Notes under the pieces: generated by a model
The model's input: only the letters and a program-made list of their open reading frames with translations
Told to the model about the DNA's origin: nothing
The model's database searches: none
Made by a program: the position numbers and the translations under genes
Shown: piece by piece, positions 12,501 to 46,568 of the stretch
Position numbering within the stretch: position 1 is the stretch's first letter
How the letters are laid out: each line of letters begins with the position of its first letter
Origin: Malachius bipustulatus
Lineage: Eukaryota > Arthropoda > Insecta > Coleoptera > Melyridae
Assembly (NCBI GenBank): GCA_910589415.1
Contig: OU342635.1
Span: forward strand, 16,368,001-16,432,000
Length of the DNA stretch: 64,000 nucleotides
Reading direction: 5' to 3'

Positions 12501-13479
12501 GGATGCGTAGAGTTTCCTCTAACCTCTTATATATAAAAGTATAACAAATATTACTTTCAAACGAGTAGGTAAGTCTAAGTAATAAAATAATAAATGAGAT
12601 AAAATATTAGCCCCTCAGCTCACGTAATTAAAGTTCCCTCTGGAGCATAAAATGCAGAAATAACGAGCGTCGAAATTTCTATTCTGAATTCAGTGTCCTT
12701 TGAAATGAATACAGACAGCATTTACTATGCCTTGCTGGTTACATTCCCGTTTGGCAGATATCTTGTATTACGTTTTTTTGTAGAGTTTTTTTATTTGGAG
12801 ACCCAAATCATTAAAAGCAGGCCTGTCAACAACTCGTTGTCAATACGATAGAAAAAACTTTCATTTTGCTCGGTATTATAGCATATTACAATATACACGC
12901 TGCCCTGAATAAAAATTGCACCCCCTAAAATTTTATATCGGTTCAAAAGCTATTATTGCAATCCTCTATAGCACCCAGAGCCACCCCTTCAAAAAATTAG
13001 ATAGCAAGAGGTCGGGTGGGATATCGAAGCCTTTCATTGGCTATGCAACCGGCCTACATGAAGTGAAATAAATCCCATAGATTTTTTGTATGGTAAAATT
13101 TTGGAAGTTACAAAACACTTTGGAGTTATTTGCAGTAGTCTTTCGAGATATTGTTATGAATTATTGATCGCATCTCTTTGCTTGCGTTGGTTGTTGGCCA
13201 AAAGAAAGGTACAACGGTTTAATGAAAAACTCACGTTAAATTTCTCGAGACTATAGAAAATTTCAAAATTTAATTCAGATTTATCATTAAACTGTAGGTA
13301 GAGCTTTCTCGGGCTCTTTTAAAGAAGAGATACGTGGATGCCGGAAGTTTTTTTATTGCTTTTATTAAAACATTCTTTGAAATAATATTTCTGCCGAACG
13401 AAATATAAGGATGATAATAATTAAAGACTTGTTATATAATTAAATAGTAAGAATTAGAGGAAAACCCAGCGATGCGTTA
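9564..13479. other. Region without recognised gene
   Basis: AT-rich sequence with short frames only. The frames at 9521-9865 and 11246-11560 do not match any family I know, and their starts are not ATG-initiated in a good context. 10650-10800 has GTCGACG-rich, partly palindromic words. Probably part of the first STK32 intron or of the intergenic region upstream of it. Confidence 0.35.
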
Positions 13480-15060
13480 TGTACCCTTTTATAATTCAGA
13501 CTACTGGATGTACTCCATCATTTCTCCTGCCTTCCAGATCTCGCAAACAAGCTACCCGTTCACCGCACTCCCTTCGAGAACACCAACGGCTTTGCATAGC
13601 GGTTATACTTACACCTGCTAGCTCTAATCTCGGAAATAAAATTTCCTGCTTCCTGCAGTTCGGCCTTTCCTGCAGATTCCCGAACTGTTGTTGCCAATGC
13701 CAACAGACGTGCTTTGGACAATACTGACTGTTCTAAGTCGACCAAAGTTCGAAAGTAATTTGCTCACAACGGATCCGTTCCACTGTTCCATAATGGTTTG
13801 CAGTTCTATGCTGGAGGATCTGTTTCGTTTAAATTAAAGTCTTCTATTGTTGAACGAAGGGTCTCACATAAGTTTCCACATCCTTTACTCTGAAGTTAAG
13901 TAGTAGTAACGTTTCTTGCGCCTTCACTAAACCAATCGTCTGGATATTACATACAGTCGAGAATCCGTCGAGAATAGTTTTGTCGAAACTTCTTATTGCT
14001 TCTGGAAACATTCAACAGCAGCGCGTTCGTAAAATGTACTGCATCTTAGGAATAGCGATACAGTTGCTGAGTAACTTTAGTCTTCTCTTCAATACATCTT
14101 GGAGTCGCTTCGGCAGTTAACGGCGATCCCAAAAGTAGCGATCCATTTGGCAGTAGAAATTTTAGTTCGGGTGCAATACGCAGAAGTGAAAATCTAGCTT
14201 CAACAAGATACACTTTGCACTTATCCTGGTTGAAGACCGTAACTTGATGATGTCTTCATCGTAGTTAAAATCGCATTTTCCACGTTTGCGATCGTACCAG
14301 CAACCGTTGCATCATCAAGGTAAAACAAGTTCATTTCACCAAATAACGACTGGGTCAAGGGGAGTGTGACCAAACTGAAAATAGAAGCGATCCCAATGGA
14401 TCACCCTGCTGAATACCTTCAATAGAGGAGACTAAATAATCGCCAAACAACAAATCAGTTGGTTTACCATAACTTTGGAAAATGAAGGGAGCATATTCGG
14501 GAATATGTTCCAAGACACAGTTGAAAGCATTTTAAAAATCCAGTTTAACTACCGTCTCTGTTGTTTGCCTTTCCCGATTAGTAAATTCACGAATGACGTA
14601 AACAATTTCTACGCATCCTACTTTTGTCCCAAATCCGAACTGTATAGTATAGGTTTCAGCTTCGTTCCGAATGAAAACTGCAAACACTTAAACACGATTT
14701 TCGCTGCCAAACGGCGGAAAGTATTGCCAGCTGCTGCTATATAAGTCGCATTCCATTGTCGAGTTTCGTAAGTGCAGTAAACTTGACCCCAAAGAATACA
14801 GATCTAATTGATTGGGGTACCTTCCCTGCGAGCATCCTGTTGACCAATGTAACCAACGAATCACATAGGTCTTGGGAATATTCTTCATCCCCATCTTTTA
14901 ATAGATCCTTAAGATGTTATGGACTAAATTCACCTGGTCCTGCAGAATTGTCCTGGCAGAAAATTTTAACGACAGCAGTAATTTCTTTATCTTACCCAGA
15001 TTAGTGTACTGGTTATCGAGACAAAGAAGGAACTTCACGTCTAGGACCCTCTCTGCTTCA
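13480..15060 (-). pseudogene. Non-LTR-type reverse transcriptase relic
   Basis: On the minus strand, in broken frames, there are the RT blocks GNTFRRLAAKIV (near 14700-14735), FGFGTKVGC, VVKLDFKNAFN (palm motif A, with D, near 14540-14570), GIQQGDPLGSLLFS (14383-14430) and LFYLDDATVAG (motif C with YLDD, 14302-14335). The order is correct for a reverse transcriptase read right to left. The last frame, at 13560-13745, may be part of the thumb/C-terminal region. Several stops and frameshifts are present, so the copy is dead. The YLDD box and GVQQGDPLG block indicate a non-LTR type; I do not know the clade. Confidence 0.6.
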
Positions 15061-15584
15061 AGATAAAAATTAATCCTTGAAAAATTAAATGTAAAGTAAA
15101 ATGGCTATGTCCGTTCCACGAGTTCGTCTTAAAAGCTATTCAGATTTTATCTACACTGCTGCATATTTTATCCAATTAGAGGACCAGAAAATGGGAACTT
15201 CTATTCAACAAGACTCTCAGCCAGATTAGGGTATATTAAGGCTAATACGCTGCTGATTGGGTTCTATAATAATGGTAATATCACAGGTTTGGATGGGTCA
15301 GTCTATTATTTTCTCTACTAAACAGGAAACTAAAGATAAGTCTAGTAGTATAAAATATTTATTTTACTTATAAGACTGTAACGTGTCCCGCTACAACAAA
15401 TTTCGCGGGACCATGTAAGCCGAAACTGTGGTGCGTCTAAATTCTACGGGAATACCGAGCCAAAGAGCCGAGCCCACGAGCCTTCGCATTCTCATTTCTC
15501 ATGGCATGTGACTTGACGAGTCACAACGTTGTTTCCCAGTTTCCCTTTTACTTTTGTTTCACTTGCATTAGTCGCATAATATAA

Positions 15585-37690
<22,106 letters not shown>

Positions 37691-38842
37691 AAGAAAATTC
37701 ATAGTATATCTAGGTAGGTAGGTACATTTAAAAAACTGGAATTGTGACCAATCAGTTTTTCATTAAATATATTTTTCCTATGCAGTATGACTTACCTTTT
37801 TCATTTCCACTGTTGTTTAATCCTCGAAACTTCACAATAAAGCAGGTTATCATAAATTTTAAATAAAATTAAAAATATACCAAACTTATACAGGGTGTTA
37901 ACTACCAACTAGTACAAAATAAAGGAGGTGATTCTACGACTTATTCTAAGAAAAAAATCTGCTATTAACATGGGTCCGCAAACGCACCGTTTTCGAAATA
38001 CAGGGTGTTCAAAAAAAAAAAAAATTCTGACTTTTTTTGCGATAAGTATCTCAAGAACCGTTAGAACTACAAACTCCAGCTTTTGTACAGATTTTTACAT
38101 TAATAATAGTTACTTTCAAGGCTCCAAACTAATGTTCTAAGATATGCCAGTGGTGGAGATTTTAGGGTTGCGTCAGGGTTTCACCCCCCTAACTTTTACG
38201 GCACTGGAAAAATTATCATTTTGAGAGCAAATTTCAAAGCGCCAATATTTTTTACACAAAAAAGTACTCTTGGTCAAAAGATGTAGAAGCCACCGTTTTT
38301 GAGAAAAAAGGCATTTTGTGATCAAAAACCTACAAAATTCAACATGAACAGGAACAGAAATGTATTTATTTTATTTTATTTATTATGTATTTATTCTAGG
38401 AAAAATTAAAAACAATCTGGCTACAAGCACAAGAAAAATAGGTGCACATTTGAATTTGTGCCATGTTACAGTATGGAAAATTTTGAAAATAAATTTTTTG
38501 TTCATGTAGAATTCTGTACTTTTTTGATCATAAAATGCCTTTTTTCTCGAGAACCGTGACTTCTACAGCTTTTGACCACGAGTAGTACTTTTTTTGTGTA
38601 AAAATCATTGGCGCTTTGTAATTTGCTATCAAAATGCCAATTTTTCTAGTGCCGTAAAAGTTAGGGGGGGGGGGGGGGGGTGAAACCCTTACCCAACCGT
38701 AAAACCTCCACCACTGGCATATCTTAGAACATTAGTTTGGAGCCTTAAAAGTTGCTAATATTAATGTAAAAATCTGTACAAAAGCTGGAGCCTGTAGCTC
38801 TAACGGTTCTTGAGATATCGCGAAACAAGTAAGAAAAACACA

Positions 38843-40576
38843 CCCGTGCGGTTGAGTACCCATCGGGCGCGTCCCCAGGTGGCGGATAGGGGGAAGGCCT
38901 TACAATGAGCGTAAGTGAGTAAGGTTAGCAGTGGTGATAAAGCTTGTCGGAGGTAAAATTCCAGACTGGTAGCTCAAAGCACTGCCGCGGACCACCTCCC
39001 CCAACCTAGTTGTCGTGTCGTGACTAAAGGTCTGCACAGGGGTTATAACGATGCCGGAGAACGTCCGAACGTGGACTCTCCGAAAGACCGTAAAACTCTG
39101 TTGTCGAGGTTATATCTCGCGAACAGAGGAATACGGGGGTCTAGGCTTTACCGCCTGGACCAAAAGGAGACAACCTTTAAAAACCTAAATCCTACGGCGG
39201 GAACCCAGGCTAAAAGGATGCGTGGCTGAATAGTAGATCAGTCCCTTCTGGATTCAACCTCGAAGAAGTGGCGCACCTTCGAAAATAAATGCCTACCATA
39301 CGTATGGAGCTCTGCATATGGTATTTCTTTAATAGCTCCATTACTCGTGGGCCATATGGACCAAGACACACCTAATTCAATGCAGACCTTACCTAAACCT
39401 AACTGGGGTGCTGTTCAAGCGACTAGGTGGGTAAAGGGCAGAGGGAGCAGAGAAGATGTAACTGAAAAAGCTGAGTAAACACCGGCTGAGATGGGCAGTT
39501 GGACTTCTAAGAGGACACTGCCCACTAATAAAACGTGGATCCTTTTGGACAGAAAACCTGACACAAAAGGCCAATAACCAATTTTCCTCATGGGAGAAAA
39601 CCTAAGGGAGAAAATAGAGCAACTTCAATGCAGACCTTACCTAGGCCTAACTGGGGCGCTGTTAAGCGACTAGGTGGGTAAAGGGCAGAGGGAGCAGAGA
39701 AGATGTAACTGAAAAAGCTGAGTAAACACCGGCTGAGATGGGCAGTTGGACTTCTAAGAGGACACTGCCCACTAATAAAACGTGGATCCTTTTGGACAGA
39801 AAACCTGACACAAAAGGCCAATAACCAATTTTCCTCATGGGAGAAAACCTAAGGGAGAAAATAGAGCAACTTCAATGCAGACCTTACCTAGGCCTAACTG
39901 GGGCGCTGTTAAGCGACTAGGTGGGTAAAGGGCAGAGGGAGCAGAGAAGATGTAACTGAAAAAGCTGAGTAAACACCGGCTGAGATGGGCAGTTGGACTT
40001 CTAAGAGGACACTGCCCACTAATAAAACGTGGATCCTTTTGGACAGAAAACCTGACACAAAAGGCCAATAACTAATTTTCCTCAAGGGAGGAAACCTAAG
40101 GGAGAAAATAGTGCAACTTCAATGCAGACCTTACCTAGGCCTAACTGGGTTGCTGTTCAAGCGACTAGGTGGGTAAAGGGCAGAGGGAGCAGAGAAGATG
40201 TAAATGAGCAACTTCAATGCAGACCTTGCCTAGGCCTAACTGGGGAGCTGTTCAAGCGACTAGGTGGGGAAAGGGAAGAGGGAGCAGAGAAGATGTAACT
40301 GGAAAAGCTGAGTAAGCACCAGCTGAGATGGGCAATTGGACTTCTAACAGGACACTGCCCACTAATTACACCTCTCAATAATAGGAGTGAAAAATATCCC
40401 GGATTACAGGAGATGCGGGGAGGGGGAGGAAACCCCATACCACCTAACAAGCACCCATTGGACTCATACTGAAATACTTTCGGGAGATGAGACCGATGAG
40501 ATAATTATCCAAAGGGGTACAATAAGCGCAAGCTTCAGTACAAGGGCTTTGAACCTACCCTAGAAGTAATAGTAAT
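38843..40576 (+). mobile_element. Non-LTR element, 5' UTR-like head and RNase H-end fragment, with internal tandem repeat
   Basis: It is flanked by AGTAAGAAAAACACA at 38828-38842 and 40577-40591, a 15-bp target duplication typical of target-primed reverse transcription. The 5' end is GC-rich (GGGCGCGTCCCCAGGTGGCG). The 3' end is AGTAATAGTAAT, a short tandem tail of the kind seen in I-group elements. Near 39473-39540 the plus strand reads LSKHRLRWAVGLLRGHCPL, the typical end of the RNase H domain of I/R1/Outcast-type elements (compare LLTGHCPL at 40345). RT and endonuclease are absent, so this is an internally deleted, non-autonomous derivative in which the RNase H piece has been tandemly multiplied. 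Confidence 0.75.
39378..40380 (+). repeat. 247-bp tandem repeat within the nested retroelement
   Basis: Units begin at CAATGCAGACC: 39378, 39626, 39873, 40120 and 40215. The spacing is 248, 247, 247 and then 95 bp (a truncated unit). Units 2 and 3 are almost identical. Each unit holds the RNase H-end coding phrase and GGATCCTTTTGGACAGAAAA. The near-identical minus-strand frames of 61-77 codons at 39389, 39588 and 39835 are by-products of the repeat, not genes. Confidence 0.9.
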
Positions 40577-40704
40577 AGTAAGAAAAACACAATTTTTTGA
40601 GCACCCTGTATCTCGAAAACGGTGCGTTTGCGGAACTTTTTTTCTTAGAATAAGTCGTAGAATCATCTCCTTTATTTTGTACTAGTTGGAAGTTAACAAC
40701 CTTG

Positions 40705-42899
40705 TATATCGAAAAAAAAAACTAAGTTTTTTGAGACTAAAGCCGTTTCGCTTCCCCCTTCTGCAGTTCTCCCTACCCTTACTCTTACTACCAGGGTCCT
40801 GTCTCAAAATAAAATAAAATCTCCACTTACCTTAACCCGAAGGAGGCGGCCATTGACAGGTTTCTCCAGTAGGACATACCAAATTTAAAATGTCCCATCC
40901 AAATGTCAAAACCCAAAATAAAATTAACACTTTAAAAGAGTTTAGCAGTGATCATCTTTCAAAATCATTTCCCCAACAAAACAAAAGTAAGTATGTTGTG
41001 ATTAACCATCTGCTGCAGGAGTGATAAAATTACTCAAAGTAAATCAATGCCGCCGTTTCTCAAATTAAATCTCAAAATTCGGTTAAATCGTTCTCTTTCT
41101 CAAAAATAAATTTTAAAACAGTTGACCAATTTTTTTTTGCAGAGTGGAGTTAAATAAAATAAAAACCTGAGAATAAATTGAATAAGTATGACCTTTATTT
41201 AAGAATAGGAATGAGTTTCATCATTAATTCACAAGAGTTTTATATTAAAAAAGAAAAAATGAATAAATCTCACAGTTCCTATCAATAAGGAGATTTACAA
41301 ACTTGGAAGTTGTCATTAGAGTAAATAACTGAATGAACTTTCAAAAGGAGTCAATCATCAGTATTATTCGACATACAATTTGAATCATAACATGAACTTT
41401 AAAATTTTACTATAATCTTAAAATTTTATTCAAAATCAAAAACTAAATATTGTTTAGTGATATCATCTCAACGTACAATTACTTCTAAGTCGAACTTTAA
41501 TGATTTAAAACTAATTTGGTATATTTTAAAATTTCTTTGTTTCACCATTTCAGTAGAAAAATTTAATTTATACTAGAACAATATCATAATAAATTCAAAA
41601 TAAGCCCCAAACACAACCTAGATGAAGTTTACTTCATCAGCTCTCAAATTTGGTAAGAATCATTAACCGATATTCACAGTTATTTGTAAAATAGCACAAA
41701 AGCTCAAAAGTGAAGGTAAAATAAACATAACTCAATGTCTATCAGATATGGAAAAGGACACAAGTTTTTTTTCTCAATTTATTTGTGTTCTAATCTTTTA
41801 TTCCTGTCCACTCAATGAATCCTATACCTAGTGTAATTTATAAGGCCGTAATAAGACCTTATTATCTGTCTACTTATCAAGTATACTAAAGCATTTATTA
41901 TAAGGGTTTCTACCTGAAAAATTTAGACTCAACAACAAACAAGATAAAATGAGAGAAGAATAAAATCATTAGCATGACCAAGAAAACAGATGAATAGACA
42001 TCATTAGTATAGGTACTTTGACATGGAATGAATTCCAGAAGAAATAAACTGTTAACTCTTCAGTTAGCCCGTGAAACATGATGGCACCAAAGGAATTCAT
42101 CATCAAGGGGTTTTCCCATGGACCTAAGTTATTGCTGTGAAAGGTTTATGATTTCACTGACATACTCCATATTAGTAAAATTTTCAAGTTTTACTGAGCA
42201 CACATTTCTTAATAAGCGCAACTTGCGGTGTAGGCTTTTCATAGCCTTTTTCAAAGGTTTGTTAAGGTTTGCCATGCTTCGAAAGGAGTTTTGGCTTTTA
42301 TAACATGTGGATAATATAGGTTTATCCAAATATGTGAGATTTCTTGGAATGTAGGTTCTAATTCAACTGCCACGATAGGTTTCACTTTATGTCAATTGCT
42401 TTTCCTATTTAAGTGCAGTAACAGTAAATGGGAAAAGCATTTGACAAATTTGGAAAAGCAATTGACAAAAGACGAAAACTAAAAGCAAATGACTGTATTT
42501 TAACTCCAGTACTACTGTCAACAGTAACCACTGTGCCTGTGCATCTTTTTTATTGAAATATCAACATGAACTCCAACAACTTAGAAACTAATTTGTTATC
42601 AAAAATAAGAAAAATTCCTATTTTTATGATTTTTGTTGTACCTAGGTGTTTCTATTGATTTATAATATGTAGGCATATTATTTAATTACTTGTGAACTTT
42701 CTGAACAAGTAAATTAAACTACTTGTTAATTTACTCAATTATTTATTTCTGAGGTAGGTATAATAATTAATTCCCTAGTCTAATGAAAAAATTCTTGCAA
42801 CAATAATAATAATAATAACAATTTAAAAAACTAAATAAATACAATGGTAATTCTAAAGTGAAATAAAACTGAATACAAATTTTACAGAAACCATATTTT
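40705..42899. other. Intergenic AT-rich region between STK32 and the STN1-like gene
   Basis: No gene or complete element was recognised. 42370-42500 carries the second copy of the GTCAATTGCTTTT repeat (see 7390-7660). Short frames at 42118-42329 on both strands have no motifs. Confidence 0.45.
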
Positions 42900-44544
42900 T
42901 TACACCCCTCTATCCTGCTTCTGCAAGTTGTAGAAATTATCGTAGAGATAGGTCAATAAGTGTTTCTTGTTGTTTTCAAAGAAAACCTTAGGATTGTCAT
43001 CTTTGCGATGCTTATCGACGTAAATGTACCTATCCCCTTTGTACTCCTTCATATTTCCTATGATCACGACCTAGAATCCAGAAGATTAATCAGTTTTAAC
43101 GTTAATTAAGTAGATTTCTTTTTTTTAACCCTGATATTTTATACAAAAGCATTCGGCTCGATGATCTTCAACTTACAGTATCGTTACACCTGAGGTCACA
43201 AGATGGCGGTGCAGAATTCATCAGCTCGAAAGATTTCTTTGCCAGAACATAACTCGCCTGCAATTAAATATAAAATTAAACGAACCGTTTAAATAATAAA
43301 TAACAATGTTGCTGTTAGTTTAGTATGAATGAAGTACCTACTTTAAGTAAATTGTCAGATGGATCTTGCAAAAACAAGTCTCTCGTCAGATGCATTTCTT
43401 CTTCGGCACTTTTTCGCAGCTCTTTGGTTCGATCCTCGTTTGTAAACATACAGGTTATACGGCCGGTACCATCATCAACTTGAACAAATTAATTAATTAT
43501 TTAGATTTTAAGCATTAAAGAACTACCTATAATGCATAATTTGGAAAAAATATCTGGAGATAGAGAGCTACACCAGCTTGCTTAATCCTAGCCATAATTT
43601 GTGAAATCCCCTCATCGTTATGAGAATAATTAACAGACACTTTAAAGTAATTGGGGGAAAATATTCAGGTATTATCGCGCTTTAACAACTAGAATTCCTC
43701 TCCACTAAGTCATCAGGTCATTGTTAGGTTTTTTATAATTTTATCCCTTAAATTTTATTTTTAAAAAAGATTTTTTTAAAGACCTGACTTTGTGGAGGGA
43801 AATCCTAGACACTAAAGTGCAACCTTCCATGTTCAGAAGTAAAATGTAATAATTTTTTTGATCACCACTATAACAATCATTGTTGCTTGTTGCTCGATCT
43901 TAATCATGAAAAAAATGTGAAGAAATAAGTAACCCCCCCAAAAATTCAATTGGACTTACTCTCAATTGAGTACCTGTCCTTATAAGGGTACATCCGGTCT
44001 ATTCTCCCTCTCACCATCACTTTAAAAAATCCCAACTTGTTATGCTCGAAAAACTGCAGACTGGTACCGTAAGTAACAGGCAACACTTCAGCTTGTAGAA
44101 GGTCCCCTATGAACAAGATCATGAGTTTGTTGAATTCTCTTGGTACTTTCCCAGTTTTTCTGTAGCGGGATCCATCGACCTTGTTGTCCAGAAAGTAGAC
44201 CGATTCTAAAATTGAAAGAGACTTTATCAATTTTATTATTAATTAATTATCAATTTTTATATCAATTAATATAAAAATATATGAATGCAGGAATGAGCTG
44301 CTTCTTGCAATTATTCACAAAATTAACTTATCTTGAAGCAGTCAATCTTAAAAATAAATAAGTAGGTATACCTACCTTCGTTACTAGATTTACTGGCACT
44401 GGCAGTTTTGATTTCAGTATTAGTAGTTCCGGAGTTGGAGCAGTTTTCTTCCAATGAGCTACTTGAATTGGAATCTCCCTCTCTTGCTACTTCAAAGGTT
44501 TCTCCGTTGAACACAGCTTCGACCCAGTTATTAAACGAAAACAT
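42900..44544 (-). CDS. Small OB-fold protein, STN1-like (CST complex subunit)
   Basis: Five exons on the minus strand: 44376-44544 (ATG), 43960-44205, 43342-43478, 43177-43257 and 42900-43070 (TAA). All have GT..AG borders, phases are consistent, and the product is 267 residues. Exon 1 is Ser/Asn-rich. Exon 2 has KLMILFIGDLLQAEVLP and FFKVMVRGRIDRMYPYKDRY, and the splice into exon 3 gives YSIEIDDGTGRITCMF. The pattern V-x-G-x-I followed by Y-x-I-D-D-G-T-G-x-I-x-C is the OB-fold strand signature of STN1/RPA32-type single-strand DNA-binding proteins; STN1 acts at telomeres with CTC1 and TEN1. Exon 5 has a further strand-like segment (VVIIGNMKEYKGDRYIYV). It is shorter than vertebrate STN1. Alternatives are RPA2-like or another OB-fold protein. 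Gene structure is firm, identity moderate. Confidence 0.75.
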
Positions 44545-45130
44545 TGCTGTTAATTAATGAATAAAATATCCTAAAATTGATTGCCCAAAATGTCTTATAA
44601 ACTTGCCCTAGAAGTGCAAGCAAGTGTATTCTGTATCCTTTCCTTTTAGAATTTTTGACAACTGGTTAAGAAGAGTTAAGGATTATCAAGATTGCAAGAC
44701 GACATTTGTTTAGGTACTTACATTAATTTAGATAATAATATAATTCATCAAATATCAAATTAAAATCAAAATAATCAAATCAAAGATCAAACAACATCAA
44801 AACCGTTATATTTCTCTTTTGTATTTGTATTTGTAGTTTCTCGCATGCTCGCTAGTATGACAGGACAGGTGACATATAAAAGAAATTGCAGTTTTATACA
44901 TACTTTGGTGACATTAGGTGCGTTCGGCTTCCACACTTTTCGGCAGTTCGGCACCTCTGGCAGAGATGTTTATAACCTGTATTACCGACACTGACGCTTA
45001 CTAGGGAATCGCATTCTCATTCTCACAAAAAGTTGGGAATGTCTAATTTAACTTCATAAACTTCAGATTTTCCATTAACTGTCTAAAAATTCACATAATT
45101 TGTTATTAAATCCGCGTATATTTTAAAGAA

Positions 45131-45207
45131 ATGGTAAACTTTTGCAGCGTTAGAGGATGTTTTAACAATAAAAAGAGGGCTTTCTACTGTTCGGGTTGCC
45201 TAAAGAG
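45131..45207 (+). pseudogene. THAP-domain first exon fragment, frameshifted
   Basis: The ATG at 45131 begins MVNFCSVRGCFNNKKR, which fits the start of a THAP zinc finger (C-x2-4-C with an initial M-V-x-x-C). After a one-base slip it would read GFLLFGLPKE before GTAAC, matching the usual F-x-x-x-P-K-(E/D) and the common position of the first THAP intron. In the reading frame as given, the Leu-Pro-Lys part is lost. No second half (C-x2-H, AVPTIF) was found downstream, where a TIR element begins at 45498. It may be a relic of a P-element-like or host THAP gene. Confidence 0.4.
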
Positions 45208-45497
45208 GTAACTTTCTTATATTTTAAACTCATTATAGTCCTCTATCAATACTTACTTGTTAATACTGAGATTTTCTGGGCAAAAAATGCACCCGGCCCC
45301 ATCAGCAGACAGTTATGATTGCAAAAAATATACGGAGCTCAAAATTTCCGTACACCTGGAAGTTTGTCCGGTAGGTTTTATTACCATCTTGATGAATCTT
45401 ATTTTTAAGGATCAGTATGGGAGGATCTTATAGGGGTACTAAAATCACACTGCAGTTTGTGTGTGTCTACCAAGACGCTTTTTCTCAGTAACTATAC

Positions 45498-46568
45498 CCC
45501 AGGCAGCAATCGAACATTCACTGAATGTTAAAAATGAACATTCAGCCAATGTTAGAAACGACAGATTCGTGAACATTCAATGAAGGTTAGTTTTAAATGT
45601 TCAGTGAATGTTCAGATTTAAGCTTTAGTGAACATTTATAAATGAATGTTTACTGAACATTCAAAAATGAACATTCAGCCAATGTGAAAAATGACAGATT
45701 CGTAAACATTCAATGAATATTAGTTTTAAATGTTGAGTGAATGTTTGTTTTTTTTATCAAACTGATCATCACTAAGAATTGTATTACCTATATGGACTAT
45801 GGAGCTGAAAAAAATAATACTTACTATGTAGGTGTATTTCATTTATCAATCCATCAGTGGACAATATAAATTATTATTATTATTATAATAAGGTCACATT
45901 TGCTCTTCCGTGTTGTTTTTCTTCTTCCTGTCTACATCATAATACCTACCTACCTATAATACCTGGGATGAAGAATTAGATTAGTTTGCATCACTCTCTC
46001 TCTGCACCTTCTCTCTCCGACCAGACAAGCATAAAATACTTAGCTTGCTGATAATTATTTATTGTGACTTTTATACCTATACATAGGTATATTCATAGTT
46101 TAGAAAAACAAGATGAAATGCCAAGACTAGCGGACTTGGACACAACACAAGACAAGAGAATATACTATAATACTGGGAATGCAATAGACAAGAGAATTGC
46201 GCGCGCAACACCTCGTTGTAATACATAATTTAATTCTGGTTTTTATCAATTTTTAAGCCAAATATTTTCGTTTCAGCATGTAATTTTCCAATTTTTTTTG
46301 GTATATGTTATTTACCTGATGTCAGTGTACCTGTATGTAATTGCGTGCAATAAACATTTCATCTTAAACATTGTATGAATGTTAATTAAACATTGCATTT
46401 TGAATGTTCAGTATCTAATGTTCAGTGAATGTTTATTCAAGGTCTGAAAACGAACATTAGAATCTGAACGTTGCCTGAATATTCGGAAAGTCTGTTTAAC
46501 ATTAGAGCAATGTTTAATGTTCGGTGAACATTTAGGGAACATTCAGTGAATATTCCTTGCTGCCTGGG
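45498..46568. mobile_element. TIR element with many AACATTCA/TGAATGTT motifs
   Basis: The left end CCCAGGCAGCAATCGAACATTCACTG (26 bp, given here only by its start CCCAGGCAGCAA at 45498) is matched by TTGCTGCCTGGG ending at 46568. From 45510 to 45750 and from 46350 to 46560 the sequence is packed with GAACATTCA, TGAATGTT and close variants, in both orientations. The middle (45760-46340) is ordinary AT-rich sequence without transposase. No convincing target duplication could be read (flanks AACTATAC and ACGTTAGA), so the superfamily is open. Confidence 0.65.

Larger units (their letters stand above)
37891..40704. mobile_element. Foldback element split by an I-like retroelement
   Basis: The left end TA-CAGGGTGTTAACTACC (37891) pairs with GGAAGTTAACAACCTTG-TA (ending 40704). 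Left arm: 37891 to about 38340. Right arm: about 38500-38842 and 40592-40704. Shared inverse blocks include ACTAGTACAAAATAAAGGAG, AGCTTTTGTACAGATTTTTAC and CCAGTGGTGGAG. An inner CAGGGTGTTC terminus lies at 38013 (inverse near 40603). A run of 17 G at 38664-38680 stands where the other arm has only CCCCCC. The nested insert (38843-40576) is flanked by a 15-bp duplication. Confidence 0.83.

Noticed and set aside
39389..40068. Three near-identical minus-strand open frames of 61-77 codons
   Set aside because: They are produced by the 247-bp tandem repeat in the nested retroelement, read on the strand opposite to its coding sense.
39378..40380. Regular repeats that could suggest a CRISPR array
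   Set aside because: Units are 247 bp, contiguous, with no short repeats and unique spacers; the context is an insect genome.
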